Shown: in pieces, positions 18,259 to 25,497 of the stretch | Position numbering within the stretch: position 1 is the first letter of the stretch | Layout of the letters: every line of letters starts with the position of its first letter | Origin: Streptomyces canus 299MFChir4.1 | GTDB taxonomy: Bacteria > Actinomycetota > Actinomycetes > Streptomycetales > Streptomycetaceae | NCBI RefSeq assembly: GCF_000383615.1 | Contig: NZ_KB911602.1 | Coordinates: 23,112-87,111 of the forward strand | Direction: 5' to 3' | Length of the DNA stretch: 64,000 bases | Position numbers and translations under genes: made by a program | The notes under the pieces: model-generated | Database searches by the model: none | Seen by the model: the letters and a program-made list of their open reading frames with translations, nothing else | Told to the model about the DNA's origin: nothing

Positions 18259-19256
18259 GGGGGCCGCAGGTCGGCGTGGCGACCCGGCCCGCCGCGGACA
18301 CGGCACCCGTACGGCCGGACGGCGGGACGGGAGCCGGGCCGGAGACGGGCGGAACCCGCCCACGCCGCGCGGACACTCCACCCCCACGGACGGACGGTGT
18401 CGGACGCCGGCCGGACACCGGCCGGACAGAGGACTCGGAGACGGTCGCGGCGGCAGCGGCGGCGACCGGCACACTCCCCGGCCCCCGGCCGGCACTCCCG
18501 GGCGTCGACGCCCGGCCGTACGACGGCACCTGGTCCGCCGACCCCTACGCGCGGGCCCTGCGCACCGGTCGCGGGCCCCTCTTCCTGCGCCGCTCCGACG
18601 GCTGGCTGCTCCCGCTGGAACTGGAGCGTTGGTGCGCCGCCGCGGATGCCGCGGACCTGGAGGTGCTGCGGCGCTGCGAGGGTGCGGTGCTGGACGTCGG
18701 GTGCGGTCCGGGACGGCTGGTCGCCGCGCTCGGGGCCCGTGGCCGGCGGGTGCTCGGCATCGACGTGAGCGAGGCTGCGGTCGCGCGGACCGTCGCGCTC
18801 GGCGGGCAGGCCCTACGGCGGTCCGTCTTCGAGTCCCTGCCGGGCGAGGGCCGTTGGGGCACCGCGCTGCTGATCGACGGCAACGTCGGCATCGGCGGCG
18901 ACCCGCGGGCCCTGCTCGACCGGATGACCCAACTGCTCGACTCCGACGGCCTGTTGATCGCCGAGACGGTCACCGGCCCGGATCTCGACGAGCGGGTCCA
19001 GGTGCGTGTCGCCGACGCCCGGGGTGCCGTCGGCAACCCGTTCCCGTGGGCCCGGCTCGGCACCCCCGCCCTGCTGCGGCACGCCGCACGCTCCGGCTGG
19101 GCGTCCGTGGATCAGTGGACGGCGGGCGGCCGCTCCTTCGTCGCCCTGCGCCGCCGTACGACGAAGACCACCGCGGAACCGCCGAAGAGCACGGCCGTCA
19201 CCAGCAGCCAGCGGGCCAGGAATCCGTCCGCGGACAGGCCGGTCACCCGGGCGTAA
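18255..19256 (+). CDS. SAM-dependent class I methyltransferase
   Basis: Predicted methyltransferase of 333 residues. The first 80 or so residues are a low-complexity Gly/Arg/Thr/Pro stretch, so the functional start may be later. The SAM-binding motif I is AVLDVGCGPGRLVAALGARG, followed by LGIDVSEAAV and LLIDGNVGIGGDPRALLDRM. The last 50 residues overlap in antisense with the membrane-protein gene at 19112-19549, and the final 30 or so lack family character, so the 3' end may be a read-through extension. Coupled by GTGA to the preceding transferase gene. Confidence 0.82.
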   Translation: MRGPQVGVATRPAADTAPVRPDGGTGAGPETGGTRPRRADTPPPRTDGVGRRPDTGRTEDSETVAAAAAATGTLPGPRPALPGVDARPYDGTWSADPYARALRTGRGPLFLRRSDGWLLPLELERWCAAADAADLEVLRRCEGAVLDVGCGPGRLVAALGARGRRVLGIDVSEAAVARTVALGGQALRRSVFESLPGEGRWGTALLIDGNVGIGGDPRALLDRMTQLLDSDGLLIAETVTGPDLDERVQVRVADARGAVGNPFPWARLGTPALLRHAARSGWASVDQWTAGGRSFVALRRRTTKTTAEPPKSTAVTSSQRARNPSADRPVTRA

Positions 19257-19549
19257 CGGTCCGCGACCTGCCCGCTGATCAGCGGGAACCACACGAGCAG
19301 GAGCAGCAGGGAGAAGGCGGCGGGGATCCGGACGTACAGGACGTGCCGCCCCGCCGTCCTCACCAGTGCCCGGTCCGCCGCAGCGTACAGCGGCAGCAGC
19401 ACCAGGTCGTGCAGAAGGGCCGCGCCGACGAACCACAGCGCGACCCCGAACCAGTCGCCTGCCAGCAGCCGCACTCCCGCATATCCCGCGAGGGCGAACG
19501 AACAGACGAGCAGGAGGAGTTGGAGAGGACTGCCGAGAGGGATCCGCAT
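19112..19549 (-). CDS. Small integral membrane protein
   Basis: Hydrophobic protein of 145 residues with about four membrane helices (LLLLVCSFALAGYAGVRLL; WFVGAALLHDLVLLPLYAA; LLLLLVWFPLISGQVADRY; WLLVTAVLFGGSAVVFVVRR). The ATG at 19549 shares one base with the stop of the molybdoenzyme gene, so they are coupled. No known family was recognised. It may help anchor or supply the oxidoreductase. Its 3' 145 bases overlap the end of the convergent methyltransferase gene. Confidence 0.75.
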   Translation of the reverse strand: MRIPLGSPLQLLLLVCSFALAGYAGVRLLAGDWFGVALWFVGAALLHDLVLLPLYAAADRALVRTAGRHVLYVRIPAAFSLLLLLVWFPLISGQVADRYARVTGLSADGFLARWLLVTAVLFGGSAVVFVVRRRRATKERPPAVH

Positions 19550-20784
19550 CACAGGTCTCCGAAGGTCAGCCGCGCCACCCACTTGGTGTTGAGCACACCG
19601 GGGGCCGCGGGCACGATGATCCGGGCCGGGTGGCCGTGGTCCGGGGTCAGGTCCTCGCCGTTGACGGACAGGGCGAGCAGGGACCGCGGGTCGGCGACCT
19701 GGTTGGCGCGCAGGGCGGCCCGCCGGAAGGCGCCGTGCCGTTGCAGCGACTCCACGAGGACGTCCGGCGGATCGTCCTCGTACCCGACGAGCACCGCGAG
19801 GTCCCGCAGCCGTACTCCGCGCCACCACTGGTCGGAGGTCGACCAGCCCTCCACGCAGGCGATGGGCAACGCCGAGCTGTGCAGGGGCAGTCGGAGGAGT
19901 TCGGCACGGCCAAGGCGGACCGTGCGGCCGTCGCGCCCGGCGACGACCAGCCGCCAGGCCTCCTCACCGGTCTCGGCCGGGTCGATCCCCGCGTACGCGG
20001 CGGTCTTGTTGATCTGGAAGCCGCCCGGTCCGGACCCCGGCTCGGCGCCGCCGTGCGGGGCGAGGAGGGCGGTCCGGCGCAGGACGCCGTCGAAGTTCTG
20101 TCCGGCCGTGGTGAGGAACAGCAGCAGCGAACCGCCCCCGACGAACCAGAGCGCCCCGCGCCGCGACACGGTCGGCTCGGCCGGGTCCGGGGACACCGAC
20201 TCACCCTGCTCCTCCCGGGATTCCCGAAGCCGGCGGAGATTGCGCAGCGCGAGCGGCGTCTTCAGCACGGCATGGACGACGAACGCGGTGAAGAACACCC
20301 ACGCCCCGTAGAAGTGCAGCGGGTAGAAGGAGCCCGGGAAGAGGTAGTCCAGCTGGACGTTGAGCACCCCGGTCACGAACTCGAACAGGGCGCCGCCGAC
20401 CAGCAGCAGCAGCGAGACCCGCTCCAGGGCGTGGGCGAGCGAACGCGCGGGCGGCAGCGTGAACAGCTTCGGCGCCACGGACCACAGCTTGGCCAGCAGG
20501 ACGGGGATCAGGGTGATGCCCAGGGTGACGTGGACACCCTGGTCCAGCCGGTACAGCCAGTGCGGGTCGGTCGGCCACGAGAAGAGGTAGAAGCCGAGGA
20601 TCCCCTTGTCCGGGGTCTTGTCGTTCACCGGCGCGAGGTCCGGGTTGTAGGCGGCGTACGACAGCAGGCCCGTCACGAACAGCAGGGTGATTCCGCCGAG
20701 GAGGACGATCCCGAGGACCGAGGTGAGCCAGGGACCGCGCAGCGGGCTGCGCCAGAAGGAGGGTGCGAAGGGAGACCGTGCCAT
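19549..20784 (-). CDS. Membrane-anchored molybdopterin oxidoreductase (cytochrome b561-like plus sulfite-oxidase-like)
   Basis: Fusion protein of 411 residues. The N-terminal half has about four or five membrane helices with histidines suited to heme b (LDQGVHVTLGITLIP; FYPLHFYGAWVFFTAFVVHAVLK). A basic linker and another helix follow, then a C-terminal sulfite-oxidase/YedY-type molybdopterin domain with the cofactor-ligand Cys in PIACVEGWSTSDQWWRGV and HGHPARIIVPAAPG. It would move electrons between a periplasmic substrate and the membrane. Substrate unknown. The ATG at 20784 is preferred over a GTG at 20808. Translationally coupled to the small membrane protein downstream. Confidence 0.87.
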   Translation of the reverse strand: MARSPFAPSFWRSPLRGPWLTSVLGIVLLGGITLLFVTGLLSYAAYNPDLAPVNDKTPDKGILGFYLFSWPTDPHWLYRLDQGVHVTLGITLIPVLLAKLWSVAPKLFTLPPARSLAHALERVSLLLLVGGALFEFVTGVLNVQLDYLFPGSFYPLHFYGAWVFFTAFVVHAVLKTPLALRNLRRLRESREEQGESVSPDPAEPTVSRRGALWFVGGGSLLLFLTTAGQNFDGVLRRTALLAPHGGAEPGSGPGGFQINKTAAYAGIDPAETGEEAWRLVVAGRDGRTVRLGRAELLRLPLHSSALPIACVEGWSTSDQWWRGVRLRDLAVLVGYEDDPPDVLVESLQRHGAFRRAALRANQVADPRSLLALSVNGEDLTPDHGHPARIIVPAAPGVLNTKWVARLTFGDL

Positions 20785-20884
20785 GTCCCGACGGTAGGCC
20801 CGCGCCACCCCGGGGACCGCCCGCGAACCATGACGAAACTCTGACGTCGTCGCATGTCAGCCGTACGGAGGCGGTCGTGCGGCC

Positions 20885-20890
20885 TAGCGT
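20885..20890 (+). promoter_or_regulatory. -10-like box, probable leaderless start
   Basis: TAGCGT ends seven bases before the GTG at 20898; the same arrangement is seen before 13887, 16958 and 60245. Confidence 0.42.
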
Positions 20891-20897
20891 CGTGCGG

Positions 20898-22235
20898 GTG
20901 AACCGGGACCTCCTTCGTGACCTGTACGCGGCCGTGTGCGCCGCGCTGCTCGTGCTGACCGCCGTCCTGGTCGGCCGGGCGATCCAGCACCGGGACGGCT
21001 CGCTCCGTGTCGACTGGCCGCCTCTGCTGGCGAGTTGGGACCCGCATGTCGGCCCCGGCACCCCGGCCGCGGTGCTCGTCGCCGTCGTCGTGGTGGTCTA
21101 CGGTCCCTCGCTCGCCGTCCGGCTCCCCTGGCGTCCGCTGCTGCTCGCCGTCTGGGGCGCGGGCATGGCCTGGACGTGGTCCCTGGCCCTCGTGGACGGC
21201 TGGCACCGGGGCGTCGCCGAGCAGCTCACCACCAAGAACGAGTACCTCCGGGCCGTCGATCGCTTCCACGACATCCCGGCGGCCCTGCGCGGCTTCACCG
21301 GGCACATCCTGATCGGCTCGCCGGACAACTGGGGCGCCCACGTCGCCGGGCATCCCCCGGGCGCGACCCTCACCTTCGTCCTGCTCGACCGGGTCGGGCT
21401 CGGCGGCGGTGGCTGGGCGGGGGCCTGGTGCATCACCGTCGGCACGACCGCGGCGGTCGCGGTCCTGATCGCCGTACGCACCCTTGCCGACGAGGCGCTC
21501 GCCCGCCGCGCCGCGCCCTTCCTGGTCCTGGCCCCGGCCGCGGTCTGGGTGGGCACGTCGGCCGACGGGTACTTCGCGGCGGTGGCCGCGTGGGCGGTGA
21601 CCCTGCTCGCCCTCGCGGTGCGGGGGGTACGGCCGGGACCGTACGGCTTCTGCTCAGGGCTGTTGTTCGGGCTGACCGTCTATCTGTCGTACGGCCTGAC
21701 CCTGATGGCCGTCGTCGCGGGGGCGGTGCTGCTGCTGGGCTCCGCGCGTCGGCCCCTGCTGTTCGCGCTGGCCGGGTTCGTGGTCGTGCCGGTGCTGTTC
21801 ACCGTGTCCGGGTTCGCGTGGTGGGAGGGGTACCGGGTGCTGGTGACGCGGTACTACCAGGGGGCGGGCGGGGTCCGGCCGTACGGGTACTGGGTGTGGG
21901 CGAACCTCGCGTGCACGGTGCTGATCGTGGGGCCGGCGACGGTGGCGGGGGTGCGGCGGGCTGTGGTCCGGCCGGGACTGTGGCCACGGCTGCGGTCGCG
22001 GCCGCGCGGTGACCACGGCGATCTTCGGCTCAGTCTGCTGGTGCTCAGTGCTCTTCTCGCGCTCCTCCTCGCGGATCTGTCCGGGATGAGCAAGGCGGAG
22101 ACCGAGCGGATCTGGTTGCCGTTCGCGATGTGGCTGCTGCCCGCGTGCGCCTTTCTGACGGGGGCGCGCGGATGGCTGGTCGGGCAGGCGGTGCTGGCGC
22201 TGCTCCTCAACCACCTGTTGCTGACGGGGTGGTGA
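20898..22235 (+). CDS. Polytopic membrane protein, GT-C glycosyltransferase-like
   Basis: Integral membrane protein of 445 residues with about ten to twelve hydrophobic segments. The loop after helix 3 contains KNEYLRAVDRFHDIPAALRGF and the conserved-looking NWGAHVAGHPPGATL. This type of acidic/His-rich external loop occurs in GT-C mannosyl- or arabinosyl-transferase-like proteins. A late loop has SGMSKAETERIWLPFAMWLLPA. It could glycosylate lipid-linked acceptors at the membrane, in line with the nearby GT2 operon, but no catalytic motif is diagnostic. Divergent from the molybdoenzyme operon. Confidence 0.7.
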   Translation: MNRDLLRDLYAAVCAALLVLTAVLVGRAIQHRDGSLRVDWPPLLASWDPHVGPGTPAAVLVAVVVVVYGPSLAVRLPWRPLLLAVWGAGMAWTWSLALVDGWHRGVAEQLTTKNEYLRAVDRFHDIPAALRGFTGHILIGSPDNWGAHVAGHPPGATLTFVLLDRVGLGGGGWAGAWCITVGTTAAVAVLIAVRTLADEALARRAAPFLVLAPAAVWVGTSADGYFAAVAAWAVTLLALAVRGVRPGPYGFCSGLLFGLTVYLSYGLTLMAVVAGAVLLLGSARRPLLFALAGFVVVPVLFTVSGFAWWEGYRVLVTRYYQGAGGVRPYGYWVWANLACTVLIVGPATVAGVRRAVVRPGLWPRLRSRPRGDHGDLRLSLLVLSALLALLLADLSGMSKAETERIWLPFAMWLLPACAFLTGARGWLVGQAVLALLLNHLLLTGW

Positions 22236-22274
22236 GGCACCACGACTGCCGTGGAGGTCCGAGACGGCCGAGAG

Positions 22275-22306
22275 GACCGGACCGGCCGTGCACGGCCGGT
22301 CCGGTC
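22275..22306. terminator. 32-base perfect palindrome between convergent genes
   Basis: Arms 22275-22290 and 22291-22306 are exact reverse complements with no spacer. It lies between the plus-strand membrane protein (ending 22235) and the minus-strand hydrolase (ending 22320). The most likely role is a bidirectional terminator. Confidence 0.75.
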
Positions 22307-22319
22307 GGGAGGGGCCGGG

Positions 22320-23456
22320 TCAGCAGGTGGCCACGCCCGGCAGCCAGTCGGGGCCCTTGATGTAGATGACGGTCATCCACGAGCCGTCGGTCAGCTTCGC
22401 CCAGGCGTCGTTGGTGTAGCCCTCGGCCGTCACCGTCTGGGCGTGGGCCTGGCAGACCACGTTGACCGTGGTCGGCTGCGCGAAGTAGTCGACCACGCCC
22501 GCGTTGACGTTGGGCTCGCTGTGGGTGCGCACGCCCGTGCCCCAGGTCTGGAACGCCTTGCTGCCGCCGGACGGCGGCGGGGTGCTGCTGCCGCCGCAGT
22601 CCGGGATGCCGGGCAGCCAGGCCGGGCCCTTGATGTAGATGTTGGTCATCCACGAGCCGTCGGCGAGCTTGGCCCAGGCGTCGTTGGTGTAGCCCTCGGC
22701 GGTCACGGTCTCCGCGTGCTGCTGGCACTGGACGGACACCTGGGTCGGTCCGGGGAAGGTGTCGACGACGCCGGAGCCCACGCTCGGCGACCGGTGCGTG
22801 CGCACGCTGGTTCCCCAGGTCTCGAAGACCGTGCCGCCGTTCGCGGGCGGCGGGACGGGCGTGCCGGAGCCGTTGATGCGGACCGCGCCCGCGTAGTCGC
22901 CGCCGGTGCGCACGGACGTGACCCTGATGTGGGTGCCCGACTCGTACGCCTCGACCATCTGGCCGCCGCCCAGGTACATGGCGACGTGGTGGATGTGGCC
23001 GCTGCCCCAGAACATCAGGTCGCCCGGCAGCAGCGGGGCGGTGCCCTGTCCGGCGGAGAACCGGGCGGTGGCCTGCGAGGTGTGGAACTGGTCGTCGGCC
23101 GTGCCGTTGAGCAGGTCCCTGCCGGTCGCCCGGTAGTAGGCGTACCGCATCAGGCCCGAGCAGTCGAAGCCCTTGCGCTCGCCGTCGTGGAGGCTGTCCG
23201 GGTCGGAGCCGTCGTAGTAGCCGTAGCTGGCGCCGGGCGTGGCCGCGTGGCCGCCGCCCCAGCTGTACCAGACGCCGATCTGCGAACAGGCCGCGTCGAC
23301 GGCGGCCTGCGCGGTGGCCGAGGCGCCGGGTGCCAGGACACCGCAGCCGGCGTCCTGGGCGGCGTGGGCCGGGGCGGAGAAGAACGCGGTGAGCGCCAGG
23401 GCCGAGGCGCCCAGGATCGCGCCGCTGGTCCGGCGGCGCGTGCTGATGGTCTGCAA
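22320..23456 (-). CDS. Secreted NlpC/P60 peptidoglycan hydrolase with two SH3-like repeats
   Basis: Secreted endopeptidase of 378 residues. The start is best placed at a TTG (23456) with GAAGGAAGAG upstream, which yields a standard signal peptide ending SAPAHA; longer frames from 23588 hide it. The NlpC/P60 domain (about 40-200) has catalytic Cys in KGFDCSGLMRYAYY and His in GSGHIHHVAMYLG. Two repeats of about 75 residues follow, each with TWGT.VRTH, VTAEGYTNDAWAKL and DGSWM..IYIKGP, likely wall-binding SH3-type modules. It lies directly downstream of a sigma-factor gene on the same strand. Confidence 0.9.
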   Translation of the reverse strand: MQTISTRRRTSGAILGASALALTAFFSAPAHAAQDAGCGVLAPGASATAQAAVDAACSQIGVWYSWGGGHAATPGASYGYYDGSDPDSLHDGERKGFDCSGLMRYAYYRATGRDLLNGTADDQFHTSQATARFSAGQGTAPLLPGDLMFWGSGHIHHVAMYLGGGQMVEAYESGTHIRVTSVRTGGDYAGAVRINGSGTPVPPPANGGTVFETWGTSVRTHRSPSVGSGVVDTFPGPTQVSVQCQQHAETVTAEGYTNDAWAKLADGSWMTNIYIKGPAWLPGIPDCGGSSTPPPSGGSKAFQTWGTGVRTHSEPNVNAGVVDYFAQPTTVNVVCQAHAQTVTAEGYTNDAWAKLTDGSWMTVIYIKGPDWLPGVATC

Positions 23457-23528
23457 GGGACTCTTCCTTCGTCGAGGTGGCGTCAGCGGGATGCCGGTGA
23501 CGCCGGCGGGAGACGCGGTGGGAGACGC

Positions 23529-23565
23529 GGATGGCACACCCCACCCCCGTGGAGGTGTGCCATCC
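23529..23565 (-). terminator. Hairpin after sigma factor gene
   Basis: A perfect 12-bp stem (23529-23540 with 23554-23565), enclosing a smaller CCAC/GTGG stem, begins 3 bases past the sigma factor stop. It could end the sigma transcript or attenuate read-through to the hydrolase gene. No T-tract follows. Confidence 0.7.
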
Positions 23566-23568
23566 GGG

Positions 23569-24105
23569 CTACGGGTGGAGGGCGGCACGCATCTTGGCGA
23601 GGCCGCGCAGACGGTTGCGCTGGACCGTGCCGCGATGGGCGCCGAGCCGCTCCCCGGCCGTGTCGTGGGTGAGTCCCTCCAGGTCCACGAGGATCACCGC
23701 GGCGGCCTCCTTCTCGGAGAGCATGCGCAGCAGTGCGAGCGCCGTGGCGGAGGCCTCGTAGGAGTCGAGTCCGCCGTCCCAGCCGGCTTCCGGCAGCTGG
23801 TCCGTGGTGCGCTCGCGACGGGAGGGGTGCTGCCAGGAGTCCCGCAGCAGGTTGAGGGCGACGGCGCAGGTGTACGCGTACGGGTGCTGCTGCCGTGTCA
23901 GGCTCTGTGAGCGGGCTCGCCGGGAGAGCCGCAGATAGGTCTCCTGGAGCAGGTCGTCGGCGTCGTACGGATTGCCCGTCAGTGCCAGCAGCCGCCTTCG
24001 CAGGCGTGGCATGTCGGCCGTGAAGGACGCGTCGAAGTCCCCGGCGCTCATCCGGTTGTCGGTCTCGCGCGGTGGTGGCGGACAGGTGGCGTGGCTGTGG
24101 TGCAT
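23569..24105 (-). CDS. ECF-like RNA polymerase sigma factor
   Basis: Sigma-70-family factor of 178 residues. Region 2 is FTADMPRLRRRLLALTGNPYDADDLLQETYLRLSR; region 4 is LRMLSEKEAAAVILVDLEGLTHDTAGERLGAHRGTVQRNRLRGLAKMR, with the expected helix-turn-helix. I keep the ATG at 24105, because AAGGGGGAAAG lies just upstream; a later ATG at 24051 would give 160 residues. No anti-sigma gene is adjacent. Its placement with a wall hydrolase and a VanX-like peptidase suggests, without proving, a cell-envelope role. Confidence 0.88.
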   Translation of the reverse strand: MHHSHATCPPPPRETDNRMSAGDFDASFTADMPRLRRRLLALTGNPYDADDLLQETYLRLSRRARSQSLTRQQHPYAYTCAVALNLLRDSWQHPSRRERTTDQLPEAGWDGGLDSYEASATALALLRMLSEKEAAAVILVDLEGLTHDTAGERLGAHRGTVQRNRLRGLAKMRAALHP

Positions 24106-24113
24106 TTCTTTCC

Positions 24114-24150
24114 CCCTTGCGGTGATCCCTTGCGGTGATCCCTGCGGTGT
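24114..24150. repeat. 13-bp tandem repeat in the sigma factor leader
   Basis: CCCTTGCGGTGAT occurs at 24114-24126 and again, perfectly, at 24127-24139, followed by a degenerate third copy to 24150. The array begins eight bases before the ATG of the minus-strand sigma gene, so it includes the ribosome-binding site. Confidence 0.8.
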
Positions 24151-24190
24151 TCTCTCGCTGCGGTCCTCGTGCGCCGTCCCGCTCCGGTGG

Positions 24191-24856
24191 TCAGGCCGGA
24201 GGACGGGGCGGGTCGGCGGGGCCGTAGCGGGCGGCCGGTACGCGGCGCAGCAGGGCCCAGTACCGGTCGCCGTACGACCAGTGCCACCATTCCGTCGGGT
24301 AGTTGACGAACCCGGTCTCGGTGAGCACCCGGCCCAGCAGGGCCCGGTACTCGCGCGCCTCGGCGCCGATGCCGGGCGCGTCGGTGCGGCAGGCGCCCGC
24401 GCTCTCCTCCGGGGTGGCGTTGACCTCCGTGCCGAGCGGCAGTTCCCGGCCCGCGTGGTCGCACAGGGTCAGGTCGACCGCGCCGCCGCTGACGTGCGGG
24501 GCGACCTCCGGCGGCGAGATGTACGCGCTCGCCAGCTCACGGATCCGCTCGGGAGCCGCGTCCGGGTGGGCCCGTCGCATGGTCGCCGCGTACTGCTCGA
24601 AGTACCGGCGCTGGAGGCCGGGCGGCCGGTACCCCTCCACCACCAGCAACCGGATCCCCGCGGGCAGCATCCGCTGCGCCCGCACGAGCCGCTGCAGCGC
24701 ACCGGCCCTCAGGTGGGCGTAGCTCCCGTCGTCGTCGGCCTGCCGGGGATCGAGGAGCAGCTGCCCCTCCTCCCGCAGATCGACGAGCGGTTCCCCGCAC
24801 TCGTCGTGCGTCACCGCGGCAACCCTCGGGTCCGCGAGCGTGATGATGTCGGTCAC
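24191..24856 (-). CDS. D-Ala-D-Ala dipeptidase (VanX-like, M15)
   Basis: Zinc dipeptidase of 221 residues of the VanX/M15D family, which hydrolyses D-Ala-D-Ala or related dipeptides in the cytoplasm. Metal ligands are visible in PHVSGGAVDLTL (His and Asp) and EWWHWSYGD (Glu base and His), and LLVVEGYRPPGLQRRYF is the conserved Arg-containing segment. The GTG at 24856 is chosen because upstream residues are Arg/Cys-rich and unlike the family. No vanH or vanA is present, so glycopeptide resistance is not implied; envelope recycling is as likely. Confidence 0.88.
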   Translation of the reverse strand: MTDIITLADPRVAAVTHDECGEPLVDLREEGQLLLDPRQADDDGSYAHLRAGALQRLVRAQRMLPAGIRLLVVEGYRPPGLQRRYFEQYAATMRRAHPDAAPERIRELASAYISPPEVAPHVSGGAVDLTLCDHAGRELPLGTEVNATPEESAGACRTDAPGIGAEAREYRALLGRVLTETGFVNYPTEWWHWSYGDRYWALLRRVPAARYGPADPPRPPA

Positions 24857-24957
24857 GGGAAGAGCATCCCGGGGGCCTCTGCAATTGCTCTGCAGATCGC
24901 CTGCAAGCGCCGGACCGGGGGTTCTGCAACGCCCTGGCGCCACCCCGGACCGCCGAG

Positions 24958-25497
24958 GCCCGCACCCGCGCCACATCACGGCACTCCATCCGGCCTACGC
25001 CGACTCCCGCACCGAATCACGGCACACCCGGACCACCTACGCCCGCGCCCGCGCCACATCACGGCGCTCCATCCGGCCTACGCCGACTCCCGCACCGAAT
25101 CACGGCACACCGGGACCACCGACGCCCCCTCCCTCCCCGCACCACGGCACGCCTGGACCACCGACCCCCGCACCCGCCCCGAATCGCGGCACACCCAAAC
25201 CGCCGCTCCCACCACACCACGGCGCCCCGTCCCGCCTACGCCAGCGCCCGCGCCCGCGCCGAACCAGGGCACCCCGCCAACCGACCCCCGCACCCGCCCC
25301 GATCCGCGGCACACCCAAACCGCCGCCCCCGCCACACCACGGCACCCCGTCCCGCCAGCGCCAGCGCCCGCGCCCGCGCCCGCGCCAAACCAGGGCACCC
25401 CGGCCCACCGACCCCCGCACCCGCACCCGCACCACGGCACCCCCGGACCACCTACGCCCGCACCCGCCCCGATCCGCGGCACCCCCGTGCCACCCAC
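24958..25497. repeat. GC-rich nested tandem-repeat block, no gene
   Basis: About 540 bases of imperfect nested repeats separate two minus-strand genes. One 83-base unit occurs at about 24960-25042 and 25043-25125 with very few differences. A longer unit of about 120-127 bases occurs at 25163-25281 and 25282-25409, with a partial third copy. Both are built of shorter CACGGCAC and CCCGCACC words. A minus-strand Gly/Val/Trp-rich frame (25078-25497) starting right after the regulator's stop reflects only the repeat composition. Confidence 0.85.

Noticed and set aside
24191..24856. Vancomycin resistance cluster
   Set aside because: Only a VanX-like gene is present; no vanH, vanA, vanR or vanS homologues lie next to it.
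24958..25497. Possible CRISPR array
   Set aside because: The repeats have no unique, evenly sized spacers and no cas genes are near; they are nested tandem repeats.
25078..25497. Gly/Val/Trp-rich minus-strand ORF after the AfsR-like gene
   Set aside because: Its sequence only mirrors the DNA repeats and matches no family, even though it starts directly after the stop.
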